Source of the DNA: Coprinopsis marcescibilis
Taxonomy: Eukaryota > Basidiomycota > Agaricomycetes > Agaricales > Psathyrellaceae
DNA length: 45,224 nucleotides
NCBI GenBank assembly: GCA_004369085.1
Contig: ML210373.1
Span: 1-45,224, forward strand
Reading direction: 5' to 3'
The notes beneath the pieces are model-generated. The model ran no database searches, was not told the origin of the DNA, and saw only the letters and a list, made by a program, of their open reading frames with translations. The translations under genes were made by a program, and so were the position numbers. Shown one piece after another: positions 11,178 through 23,256 of this stretch (the first letter of the stretch is position 1; the number at the start of each line of letters is the position of its first letter).

Positions 11178-13691
11178 ATGGAGAGTCCAGATGGCTATAA
11201 GAGCAAGAAGCCAGTGAAGAAGGGGGTCATCGCGCTGATTGGTGCAGCCTTGGTGGCCGTACTATTTCTAGTCATCTTCCTACCTATTTACTTCACCGTC
11301 ATACGGCCACGAGAGCAAAAATCGTCAAACGGCAGCTCAGCCATTATCAACGAACCCGATTCAGGCAGCACTGAGAACGGCCCTTCTCCTCCTGTAGAAA
11401 CTTCGGAAGCAGGGTCTTTGGTACGTGAGCATAATTTGGATTAGTCCTGACCAAACTGAGACTTCGTTCAGCGTGGCGGCCATGGCTCGACAATCACAAA
11501 GGAAGACGGGTCAACATTCACCTACCAGAACGACTTTGGTGGTCTCTGTCAGTAAACCATCTATATCGGTTTCCTTCATACAACTAATTCTGTGGCGTTA
11601 ATAGGGGTCGAGGATCCAGCAGACCCGTTCAACAACGATGCAAGACCCAATTCGTGGACACCGCCGCTGAACACGTCTTGGCAATGGGGAACCGACCGTA
11701 TCTATGGCGTCAATCTCGGCGGGCTTTTCGTCTTGGAACCCTTCATTTCTCCGGAAATCTTCCAGCGATACCCTGGAGCTCTTGATGAATTCATGTTGTC
11801 AGAGGCGATGGCGGCTGATACGGCTAATGGCGGTTTGGAGCAGATACTCGAGGAACATTACAACACGTTCATTGTACGTTCCCATTACCAATTTGGACTC
11901 TTCTCCTCTAACTGAATGATCGTAGACTGAAGAAGATATCGCCGAAATCGCAGGCGCGGGGCTGAACTGGATTCGGGTGCCGATTGGTTTCTGGGCAGTA
12001 GAGACCTGGCCTGGAGAGACTTTCCTTGAACGGACCTCATGGAGGTAATCTAGTTGTCTTGCAAAATGGAAGGAATGACCCTCACACTCTCACAGGTACT
12101 TCCTGCGAATCGTGAAATGGGCCCGTAAATATGGCTTGCGAATCTGCCTCGACCTCCATGCTTTGCCAGGATCGCAAAATGCCTATAACCACTCTGGAAG
12201 GTACGTAGTGTATTAAGGATCACATATCGCTCAACTGACAATGTGCATACGTCCAGACTTAACAATGTCAACTTCTTGGAGGGACCGATGGGAATTGCCA
12301 ACGCAGAGAGAGCACTGTACTACCTCAGGGTATTCACTCAGTTTATCTCGCAACCCCAATATCTCGACATTATCCAAGCAATCGAGCTAGTCAATGAACC
12401 CTTGGCTGGACAAATCGGGTTCCGACCACTAAACAGCTTCTACATTGAGGCCTACCAGATTATAAGAGGGATTACCGGCGTTGGTAGTGGGAATGGACCT
12501 GTATGTGATGACGCAACGTACTACGACCTCGACCTTTTACTCATTGCTTCTTCAAACCATCTAGTACATTATCCTTTCCGATGGGCTCCAGGCGATGGCT
12601 TCGTGGGAAGGACTCTTGCCCGGTGCTGATCGCGTTGGTATGGACGGTCATCCCTACTTTGCGTTCGTCGACACCCCAATTCTCGACCCAATTTCGGTTC
12701 CTGCAGAAGATGGGTTAGCCGGAGGTACCTGGCCTCGTCGAGCATGCGATGCCTGGGGACCAACCTTTGCCACAAGGTAAAGTTTTGACAATTCCGTTCC
12801 CTTTTGCAATTCTAACAATGGCTGTAGTCGAACGAACTTTGGTGTTACTTTTGGAGGCGAATTCTCGGGAGCAGTGAACGACTGTGGTCTTTACCTCCGT
12901 GGGATTCACAACCCTCGCTCTTTCCACCCACAATGCCCTGAATACGATGCATGGGAGACTTACAACGCAACCATGAAGGAAGGCATCCAAAGCTTCATCA
13001 CCGCCAGCTTCGACGCTATCGGAGACTTCTTTTTCTGGACTTGGAAGGTACGATACCCTTGTTCTTTGATCCTCCCTATATGCTGATGGGTTCAAACCAG
13101 ATTGGCGAGTCGATCGAAGGAAGGGTTGACATTCCCCTATGGTCTTACAAGCTTGGCCTTGAGCAAGGATGGATCCCTAGAGATCCAAGAGAGTCCATCG
13201 GGAAGTGCCAGCGCCTAGGAGCAACGTTTGAGCCATTCCAAGGCCCTTTTTCACCTGCTCAGACCGGCGGGAACCCATCTGCCACTGTCGCCGCCGACTA
13301 CCTCCTCAGCAACCCCTGGCCCCCAGCATCCATCAACAGCATCAACGTACCGATCGAATTCTTGCCCAGATACACGAACACTGCACCTGTTATCACCCTT
13401 CCTGAGCCGACCTATACCGGTGCCCCGGCGTCTGCGACGCAAGGCCTCGATGGATGGTTCAACGATAACGATACGGAAGGTGGTATTGCTGAGGCCGTCG
13501 AGTGTACCTACCCTGACCGATATATCCCGGATCCCGACTATGCGCCCATCGCACCTTGCCCGGTTGTTGCTGGCGTTCCCGTCCCTACACCTGAAGTGAC
13601 ACCAGGCCCCACTATTCCTGAAGTGGAACCTGGATCTACCCTCGATGTCGAGTCCTCCACCCCTGAGGTGACCCCTGCACCAGTATTGTAG
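11178..13691 (+). CDS. Membrane-anchored GH5 (subfamily 9-like) exo-beta-1,3-glucanase
   Basis: Nine exons (11178-11420, 11472-11547, 11605-11873, 11926-12044, 12096-12200, 12257-12500, 12565-12776, 12828-13047, 13101-13691) join in frame to 692 aa. A basic cytosolic tail precedes one transmembrane helix (about residues 16-40), giving type II topology, then a Ser-rich linker. The GH5 barrel starts near RIYGVNLGGLFVLEP and has NWIRVPIGFWAVE and LRICLDLHALPGSQN. The acid/base is Glu318 in ELVNEP and the nucleophile is Glu434 in GGEFSGA, both present. The FWTWK strand follows. The C-terminus is Pro/Thr/Val-rich (repeated PEV units), probably glycosylated. The role is cell-wall beta-glucan trimming or remodelling, as for yeast Exg-type enzymes. 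The start is the first ATG in frame. One donor is GTCAGT. Confidence 0.93.
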
Positions 13692-14214
13692 ATTGGGCCT
13701 TCAGAATTACCAACCAACGAACTTTTTGACACTATACGCTCCTTACAATGTACTCATTCCTTGCTTTCGAAGTCTACTATATACCCCCCAGACGAACTGT
13801 TATCCGACATTGGATAGGACCATGTTAGTACTTACCCAATCATCGCCCCTTCCAAAATGAACAATTGTTGGTTGCTACTTAATACTCAACGTGATTAAGA
13901 CAGTCCGCGCCTGCGCGGTTTCAAAGTATATGCCAGTAATAAAATCTGATCATATTTAATCGTAACCAGCTTTAAGACAGGTGATAGATGTTAGAACGTC
14001 ACTCGAACAAATGGTGTGTGGCGAGTTCCCCGCAACATTAGCGCCCATTCATCAACCAAGTCACATGAGAAGCTTCTATAGCAAGGAGATCCACAGGAGT
14101 CGCCGCTACCGTGACTCACTCTTGGCTTCTGCGCCTTCCTTGCAGAATACCATCCACGTCGTCGCCTCACTTCGAATCGAGCTATTCGTTAGAGGCCTAA
14201 ACAAATTGGTGCAG
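13692..14214. other. Intergenic between the GH5 and NACHT-ankyrin genes
   Basis: About 520 bp between two rightward genes. The first part is an AT-rich 3' flank and the later part the NACHT-ankyrin promoter/leader. No ORF here resembles a family. Confidence 0.45.
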
Positions 14215-17032
14215 ATGGGGGCCAAGCTTTCCAAGGCTGTGAGTGTCATCGTTTCTTATCTGAATCCTCTCCCAAAACAAACGAATCATGAATTATTGGC
14301 TACTATGCTAGGGCGAAGACTCTTTGGATGGGCGGTCACCCATTTCAGGGGTCAAGCCGCGTGGCAGAAAACAGAAACGGAAGGAAAAGAAGACTTTGCC
14401 GCAACTTGAACCCCCACCATCGGATTTGCCCAAAGCTGAGCCATCATCGCTGAAGGAGGATCCAGCGATCAGCGAGCTTACCGGCGTAACCAATTTCACC
14501 ACTGGCAACACTCACATCACTGTTAACAACATCAACTTCGAATATGGTGAGGATGTCGCGTATTAGGATGTGTGACTGTTGTGTGCTGATTATTGAGCAA
14601 TTGCTGGGTATCCAGAGATTGCTGAGATGGCGAAATGGTTGACGAAGATCAATTATCAGGCTATCCAACTCGACACATTCTCCAAGCGTGAGCCCAACAC
14701 TGCGTCCTGGGTCCTTGGGATAGAGGAATTCAAGTTCTGGTTCTGGAGTGATGGAGGGTTGTTGTGGGGGACGGGGATACGTACGTCGCTCTCCGCTCTA
14801 CAATGAAGCATGCTCATCCCAATAATGCCACCCCTACTATTCAACCTCCTTAGCCGGTGCGGGAAAGACCATCCTATCATCAGTAGTAATCCACAACTTT
14901 CAACAGCTTGCCAAGTCCCAACAACATTCGACCATCTGTGTGTTATTCGCCTACTGCCGCTACACGGACCAGATTCCCGTCAAAGAGATCCTCGCGGCTC
15001 TCATCCGCCAACTTCTCGAACGTTACCCAGCCACTTTTCAACTCATCAGAGCCATGTACAACCGCCATCATCGGGAAAATACTCACCCTCCCGAGAGCGA
15101 ACTGTTCGAGCTGTTGAAAGAAATTGCAGACAGCAAGATCTTCAGTAAGATTTACTGTATCTTGGATGGACTTGACGAGGCGGCGAGCTCTGTCCATCAA
15201 GTAGACATACTGGAGTACATGGTCTCATTGAAGGTCAACTTCTTCATAACCTCGAGGCCGTTGGCGGCGCTGAAGAAGTATGTCCCGCACGCGGTGTGGT
15301 TTGATATCATTACGAAGGATGGGGATATCGAGACGTTGGTTGTGCAGAGGGTAGCCAAATCTCCTGTTCTCTCCGAGTTGCTCGAGGATGAAGAGTTGAA
15401 GAAGGAGGTTGTCACGATGATTAAAGATGCAAGTTCTGGGATGTGAGCTTTTCGACCTTTCTAAAGTCAATTCCAGATGCTGATCTCTCCGTCTATAGGT
15501 TTTTGCTTGCCTCCTTACAGCTCGACCTCCTCAGAGACTGTCTAAGCGTCTCTGAGCTAAAGGAGGCACTACATGATTTACCGAGAAGGTTGGATGAAAT
15601 GTACAAGGGGACGATGGACCGCGTTGAACAGCAGCCCAGAGGGAGTCTAGCGAAAAGGGTTTTACTATGGCTTCTCTATACTCAGCGATCGTTGACACTG
15701 GATGAGTTGCGATACGCAGTTGCCACTTCCCCTGGCACGGAAACCTTTGATAAAGGGCGTCTCGTCTCGAAGGACGCTATCCTTGGAATTTGCTGCGGCC
15801 TTGTTTCGCTGGACGAGCAGAGTGGATTGGTTCGGTTGATTCGTGAGTGACCATAATCGCGAGATGCTTGTAACGTCTTGACTGGAATCCTCCTCGTAGA
15901 TTACACTGCGATGGACTTTCTTAAACCAATTCTGGAGCCCCAGTTTCCCGACCCTCACCTACTGCTCGCATCCGCCTGTGTTACCCGGCTACAGCAGTTC
16001 AATTTACATGACCAGTGCTTTGCCTCTTTCGAAGAACTTGCGCTTTCGAAGTTCATTGACCATCCCTTCCTCGCATATCCCCACCAGTACTGGACATCTC
16101 ACATCCGATATTCACACTCAGGGGGCACATCGACGACGATCATGGATTTTGTGAAGAAATGCCGACGATACCCTTTCGTTACCGACGACTTGGCATACAC
16201 TATGGATCACTTCGCCCACGTCCATCTTTTAGCGATGGAAGGGTTAATAGAAATGTTGCAGCGCTTAATCTTAGAGGAAGGTGACGAAGGGGAAGGTGGC
16301 TTGGTCAACTGGAGGACTGAAATGGGGGCTACGCCGCTGATGCTGGCTGCTGGATCCGGGAAGGTGGACGTTGTCCTCTACCTTCTTACTTTCAGGGTCG
16401 AGGTCGATGCAACAGACGAGGATGGATGGACGGCCCTCGCTTACGCCAGCCATAATGGACACGCGACAGTAGTCGAAGCTCTTGTGTCACAAGAGGGCAT
16501 CAACGTCAACAAAGCTACAGCGTCTGGCAACTTCCCTTTAGGCTTCGCTTGCCTGAGAGGTCACGCCGACGTCGTGAAAGTCCTTCTCGCCACAAAAGGG
16601 ATCGAGGTTAACAAGCGAGATGTCACGGGCGCCACGGCGTTCATTATGGCTGCTGGGAAGGATCAGACGCAAATTCTACGGATGCTTCTGGACGTCCAGG
16701 GCGTGGATGTCAATGCAGCGAACCGAACGGGTACCACGGCCCTCATGCATGCGTCTATGACCGGCAAAGTTGCCACTGTCAAGTTCTTGCTAACTGCCCA
16801 AAGGATAGGGATCGATTTCAACTTTGCGACAAACGGAGGGTTTACTGCTTTTATGTTTGCCGCTAGAAGTGGGCATGTCGGGGTCTTGGAGGAGTTGCTG
16901 AAGGTTGAAGGCCTAAACATTGGCGCGAGGAGCGCCGATGGAAAGACCGCTCTGGATCTGGCGGTTTTCCATCAAAAACAGGAAGCTGCGGACCTACTAC
17001 GACAGTACTTTACCAATCATGTGGCCTGCTGA
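14215..17032 (+). CDS. NLR-like NACHT-ankyrin protein with N-myristoylation motif
   Basis: Six exons (14215-14238, 14312-14546, 14616-14780, 14854-15442, 15499-15842, 15900-17032) join in frame to 829 aa. The first exon encodes only MGAKLSKA, which fits the MGxxxSK N-myristoylation signal, followed by a basic stretch. Residues about 65-86 are Thr/Asn/Val-rich. The NACHT domain has Walker A GIPGAGKT (140-147) and Walker B in IYCILDGLDEA (about 15150-15180), then the LITSRP-like sensor (FITSRPLA) and a winged-helix-like part (LTLDELRYAV). The C-terminus has about seven ankyrin repeats (16310-17020). Fungal NLR-like STAND proteins are implicated in non-self recognition: a bound ligand triggers nucleotide-driven oligomerisation. 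The ligand is unknown. The start was chosen because the downstream frame is closed by TAG at 14309 unless an intron is removed, and the upstream exon then supplies an ATG. Confidence 0.85.
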
Positions 17033-17477
17033 TTGCTTAGAATTGAAGGTAGAAGCAAAGGCTGAGAAGCTCTACAGCATTTTCCGAGTTCCGCCACCTT
17101 CAGGCCCCTATTTCTCCCTTCCGGCGCTTACGAAATAGTTTTGACCGTGCATCTGATGGCTGACATACGACCTACGATCATTGAACTTGCCCGCCGGTAT
17201 TAACCTTGCGCATCGTTTCGACTCTCAACAATGCCTTTACAGTCGGAACAACCATTGGCGAGACTCCAACGAAATCAAGAGAGGATGGAGACCCACTGTC
17301 ACCAAGATTTCCGTATTGACTCCGAGCCCCAGCTGATGGCTCTTGGCGACCTCCACCATCAATCAAACACGAAATATCCCCACCTGGGCCCACCAAGTGG
17401 GTTTCGAACTGCCACCAGGCTCCTTCACAGCTCCAGATCTTTGTGAGCGTCTACCTTTGCCTCATGCCCCCATCGCC
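17033..17477. other. Short intergenic between the two NACHT genes
   Basis: About 445 bp. It includes an out-of-frame ATG at 17231 followed by 71 codons, which could be an upstream ORF or an alternative first exon of the WD40 gene. No other element is recognised. Confidence 0.35.
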
Positions 17478-20400
17478 ATGTCTTGGAGCCAGGCCGAACA
17501 ACCCAGCGGTTCCACCATGAACTCGCCAGAAGAACGGAAACCCCCCCGCTTTCTCAATTCACCCCCGTTCTCGTTCTTTCGCACAAGCCCTCGTTTGAAG
17601 AACAGAAGACTAAGCAGCGGCGACAACTCCACCTCAGGCCATTCCAAGACCCAGCCAAGTCCATCTCCAAGTCCCGGAACTTCATCCACGCCTCCCTCGC
17701 GGGGAAAGGATGACAAGTTCTTTCCCCGATCTACGACATTACCATCGCTCTCATATTCAACTTCGGCAACATTGATCGCCCCAGGCAGCCCACCCCCACT
17801 ACCATCGAGGCCGTTCAATGGCGATGGTTTCGAGTTTGGCTATCCTTCTACGAGTTTAGCAGAGCCCTCGCCCTTACGATCTGTCCAGATCTCAGGTGGG
17901 ACTAACCTTTTCGGTCACGGAACACTGGATCGCTTACCTGTCAAGTACTCTAGGAATAACCCTCCTGTTCAGTCTACCCAGCAAAGCAGCAATATCGATC
18001 AGACTCATAGTGGGCGATAACGAGTTTATGAGGCTTCCATTCATCTACGACGAAGCGGGAACAGCACCTCTGCGATGGGATCTCAGGCCGTATTTGTGCG
18101 TCCATTCCCCACATTTTTAACACGAGGTCTCCAGATACTAACTGTCAGCTCACAGCACTGTTCGCGAAGATTCCAACCTCAGTATTCAGGTCCGCAAGCG
18201 GCGACGCTGGCCCAAGAATCCGGTACTAACGGAGGCAAGGGTTTTATACCCCCAAGTAACAGAGGCCGTCTCGTCAGCTGCTCAAGACGACACCACTACA
18301 CATCGTTCGTCATCCTTTATTTGGCTTCAAGCTCTTAGCCTCATGTCACTCTGGCAGATGTTATTATCCATGAAGACCCGATTATAATTCTCGATTTGCT
18401 CGTGGTACGGTCCATTGTTAAGGGAGAGATGCTAATGTTGATGTTTTGGTGCTCAGGATATGGACCCGCTTCAAGCAACACTTCAAGTAGCTGCGGATAA
18501 AGCGAGGGAAGTGAAAAGTGTGCTGGACAACCTAGGAAAGGCGAAACATTTTCTGGAGCGTTTGATTGCATATGGCGCCGCTATCAGCGAGGTATATCGT
18601 TTCTACTTTTCATAGCATTGCGTGTCTGGTTAAGATTTCTCGCTTTGCTACTCAGGTTGATCCGATAGCGAAGGCTGTCCTCGCCACAGTCAAGATTGCC
18701 TACAGGGTATGGCATGCACGTCCGATTGTTTTACCGAGCTCATATTTTCCACCACTAGCATCTTCAAGATCACGATGAATGCGACAGGGTCGTCCTCAAT
18801 CTGGCAGAAAGCATGGCTCGAACCTTGGGGTTTATCGAAGACGTCGAACAATTCGCAAGGCTCGTACAGCTCAAGCGGGCCCTAGAGGACATTCGGCCCC
18901 TGATGGAGGACACTGCCAATTTTATCCTCAAATTTCTCAATAGAAGTCGTACTGGTACGTGATGAGATGGATTACAATTGGGCAATTTCGAATCCGTTTT
19001 TCTAGACAAAGTATTCAAGACCGGGTTATACCGCGAAGAAATCGACAAATTGAAGAAACGCTTCGACAATTTCCAACAACAGTTTGATCGAGGACTGGGT
19101 GTACAGTCAACAATCAGGATCGAGATTATTCTCCAACGCCTAGGTATGTCTCCGCTGCCCTCCGTCTCCTATTCCCATCTTATGTACGGCCATTTCAGCA
19201 TCGACCGAGGACGACCGTACACTCCAGGAACTTAAACCTAGGGACCTCGAACTCGGCTCTCAATCGTTCTCAGAATGCATGGAAGGCACCAGGCGGGACG
19301 TCCTCAGCGCCATCGAAGAATGGGTCGACGACCTCAAAGCACCCAACATTCTCTGGATTCGTGGTTTCCCTGGTGTAGGAAAGAGCGCCATCGCATCGAC
19401 AGTCGTCACCCAGCTCCGCGAACGCACCCGCCTCGGCGCACGCTTCATCTTCCAACGCGACAAGGAAACTGTCTCAACCCCGAATGCGCTGTGGCGGTGT
19501 GTTGCGTTTGAGCTGGCCAGACTTTACCCGGGAGTCAGACGGATTATTGTGGAGAGGATCAGCGAGGAGGATGTGGATGTGGAGACCTCGAATGTCAAGG
19601 GTCTCTTTCGTGAGCTTATCGAGCTGCCCTTGCTCGAATGCTCTGATATCCCCGTTGGACGACTCCCCGTCATTGTGGTGGATGCTCTGGATGAGTGTGG
19701 AGGACGAGCGGGTCGGCAGTCGGCCCATCGGTCGGAACTCTTGCAGACGCTCAAACGGTGGCCAAAGCTGCCCTCGCACTTCAAATTGATCGTCACCAGC
19801 CGGAATGAAGACGACATCTCGAAAACCCTGTCACCCATTGCCGAGATTGTGGACCTATCCTCGGGAAGGACAGTGCAACAACGAGCTTCGAACGATATTC
19901 GACTCTTCCTTACGATTCGGTTCGCGGACATTGCCAGCCAGTATGAAGACTCTCTTCCGTCGGATTGGCCTGGTCCAGACGTCATCGAGGCCCTGACCAC
20001 CCAAGCTGCAGGTCTTTTCCTCTGGGCGAAAACTGTTGTCGAGTTCGTCGGTCAAGGCGAGCCCAACGACCAGCTAAGCCAGATTGTTGACGGGACTGGG
20101 CTAGGTAACGTGGCGCAGCTCTATGCGCGTGTGCTCGAAATCTCCTTCCGCGACCCCTCCCCCGACGTCGTCCAAGCCTTTCAAGACATCGTAGGCGGGA
20201 TGATATTCGCCAAACGGCCATTAACGAACCAGGATTGCCTCAGGCTCTTCCCCTACAAACCCTCCATGCTCGAATTTATACGCAAAGGGCTGCGGTCTGT
20301 ACTCGATCACGACGAGGAAGCAGACGGGTCGGACATCCTCCGCTTCAGCCACCAATCCTTTGTCGACTTTTTACTCCACTCTGACGAGTGCCCCGAGGCG

Positions 20401-23217
20401 TTTCGGATCCAGGAGGTGCGGCAGCACCGGAACCTTGCAGTGACGTCCCTACAGGTCATGCTCGAGGAACTCAAGTTCAACATGTGCGATTTCCCGACGT
20501 CGCATCAGAAGAATACGACCGTACCTGATTTGCAGGAGAGGGTGGAGAGATGTGTGGGCTCGCCGGTGATATATGCTGTGCGGTTTTGGATGGACCATGT
20601 GCGGATGGTACCCGTTGAGGAAGGGGAGGTGGGGGAGGTGATTGGAATGGTGAAGCGGCTGCTGTATGAAAAGCTTCTTTATTGGTTTGAGGTGTTGAGC
20701 GTGGTGGGGGAGATGTATGCCGCGTCGCCTTTGCTTCAGACGCTTTTGGAGTGGCTTGAACCTCTCAAATCTTCTGAGGACGAGGAAGAGGAGGAGGATG
20801 GGAACGGGGAGCATGCAGAGTTGAAAGCCTTTGTCCAAGACGCAATCAAGTTCCTCGACGCATTCGCAGGCGTAATGTCACAGAGCGCACCTCAAATCTA
20901 CATCTCGGCTCTACCTTTCGCACCCAAAAATTCGTTGGTTGCTCGCCGGTTCCTGCCATACTTTCCACGCACGATCAAGGTTTCTCGGGGTCGCTGTTTG
21001 GACTGGCCCCGGATAGTGCTGAGCATTGACGAGCACGACGAGGTTGTCAGCTCTGTGTCATTCTCGCGGGACGGCAAGCTCATCCTCTCATCCTCTCTTG
21101 ACAAGACTGTCCGAGTCTGGGATGCGGAGACTGGGGATCTGACCTCTGGGCCGATGGAAGGGCATGACAGCTATGTGGGCACAGCCGCATTCTCGGTGGA
21201 CCGGAGGCTCATTGCGAGTGGTTCGGATGACTCGACGGTCTTACTTTGGGATGCGGAGAGTGGAGAACAGGTTGCGGGCCCGTTGAGGGGACATGCCAAT
21301 ACTGTTAGCTGTGTGGTGTTCGCGCCGGATGGAGATCGTTTTGCCTCTGCGTCGTATGATGGGACTGTGAGGTTCTGGAGTTTGGCGAGCATTCAGGGTG
21401 GTGGGAGTGATGAGGGAGGAAGAGAGGGAGGGGAGGAGGAGGAAAGAGAAGAGGGAGGAACCCCGATTCTGATCTTGGAACATCCAGCGCCAGTCATGAA
21501 CATCTCTTTCTCGCCTGACGGTTCTAGAATCGTGTCCGGCTCGTCTGATAGGATGGTGCGGGTTTGGGACGTGGAGAGTGGGGAGGTTCTGAACGGGCCA
21601 CTTGAAGGACACGAGGACACCGTCAACTGTGTTGTATTTTCTCCGGACGGGACGACAGTAGCTTCGGCTTCTGAAGACGAGACGATCATTCTCTGGGACC
21701 TAGTCACGAACGAGATGATTGGTGAGCCATTGGAGGGGCACACGGATGCTGTCACCTCAATTGCGTTCTCGCCTGACGGCAGGAGGCTGGTGTCGGGTGC
21801 CCATGACGGCATTTTGCTGTTGTGGGATGTGGAGAGCGGGAGGATCACCTGCGAGCTCACGGACCATAGGAATGGCGTCACATCTGTTTCATTTTCTCCT
21901 GATGGGAAGCGAGTTTTGTCGGGGTCGTGTGATGAGACGATTGTACTGTGGGATGTATCTCAAGTTTCTCGGGAGGGGGAAGTAGGGAGTGGGCTTGACT
22001 TGACCCCGATTTTGGATATCCCAGCGCACCAGGACAACGTGAAGAGCGTATCGTTTTCGCCTGACGGGAGGTACATCGTGTCGGGATCTGATGATGAGAC
22101 TGTGAGGCTATGGGATGCGGAGAGCGGGGAGCGGGTGGAGGGCGTGAATTTCCATCGACCAGACTTGGATTCACATCATTGGTTCAGGTTCCCGGATCCA
22201 CCTAGTCACAAGCAAGGCGTGGAGGTGGTTGCGTTTTCGCCTGATGGCTTGCTCATCGCCTCTGGAGGAGGGCATAACGACGAAGCAATTTGTGTGTGGG
22301 AGAAGGAGACGGGTGCATTGCATGTTCCAGTCCTGAGAGGCCACACTGGTGGGATCACTGCGCTGGTGTGGTTCCCGGATAGCAACAGATTAGCAAGCAG
22401 CTCTTACGACGATACGGTTAGGATTTGGGACATTGGGAGTGGGGAGATCATTGCTGGCCCGGTCGTACCACACGCCAGTTGGGTGACGTCTTTGGCCATT
22501 ACGCCAGATGGGACGAGGATTGCCAGTGCGTCGAGGGACAATACAATCCAGCTACTGGAGACAGAGACGTTGGGGAGGGTTGGGGAGCCTTTGTTGGGAC
22601 ACGACGGCGCAGTCAACTCCGTCACCTTCTGCTCAGATGGGCAGTTCCTCGCGTCTGGATCCAACGACAAGTCAATCCGCCTGTGGGACACCGCCACGGG
22701 CGACTTGCTGTGGAAACTGGACGACGCTCATAGCCATTTCATTCTTTCTTTGGCTGCATCGTGGGATGGGCGGTACCTCGCGTCCGCATCGATGGACAAG
22801 ACGATCAAAATTTGGAACCTCACCACCGGCGAGCTTCATCTGGGACCTCTGGAAGGACACGCAGGAGCGATATTTTCCGTCGCATTCAACCCTGACGGCA
22901 CACGACTCGCGTCGAGCGCGGAGGATGAGACGATCCGGGTGTGGGATATCTCTTCCACTGATATTCCAGATTCGGATTTGGCGGATGCACGTCCTGGAGA
23001 GTTTGAGGATGATTCGGGGTACAGGTACGGGTGGATTGTGAAGTCGAGGAATAGGGATGCGGAGTGCCTCTTGCTGTGGGTTCCCCCATGGAGCAGGAGC
23101 GGTGTGTGGTGGCCAAGGAATACTGCTGTTATTGGTGAGGTCCCGGTTAAGCTGGATGTGACCTACTTTGAACATGGGACGAGATGGAATCGATGTGTGG
23201 AACCATTAGAAGATTGA
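17478..23217 (+). CDS. NLR-like NACHT-WD40 protein with C2-like and helical N-terminal modules
   Basis: Nine exons (17478-17895, 17954-18095, 18156-18255, 18339-18404, 18457-18591, 18656-18706, 18759-18954, 19006-19143, 19199-23217) join in frame to 1754 aa. Order: Ser/Pro-rich disordered region (1-139); C2-like beta module (140-242, with SIRLIVGDNEF, LRWDLRPYFTV, LSIQVRKRR); helical bundle (243-415); NACHT with Walker A GFPGVGKS (471-478), Walker B VIVVDALDECGG and sensor LIVTSR; then 14 WD40 repeats ending GH...WD, enough for two seven-bladed propellers. A conserved tail follows (LLWVPPW, FEHGTRW). WD repeat 3 carries a Gly/Glu-rich insertion. The architecture matches agaric NWD-type STAND proteins, implicated in recognition. 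The ligand is unknown. The splice site at 18255/18339 is the least certain, and a further upstream first exon is possible. Confidence 0.88.
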
Positions 23218-23256
23218 GTATCTGAGATGTAATGTACAATCTAGAGTATAATAATA

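Noticed and set aside
17231..17446. 71-codon ORF from ATG 17231 as the true start of the NACHT-WD40 protein
   Set aside because: It is in another frame, and the only intron that would join it (about 35 nt) is shorter than any other here. Kept as a possible upstream ORF.
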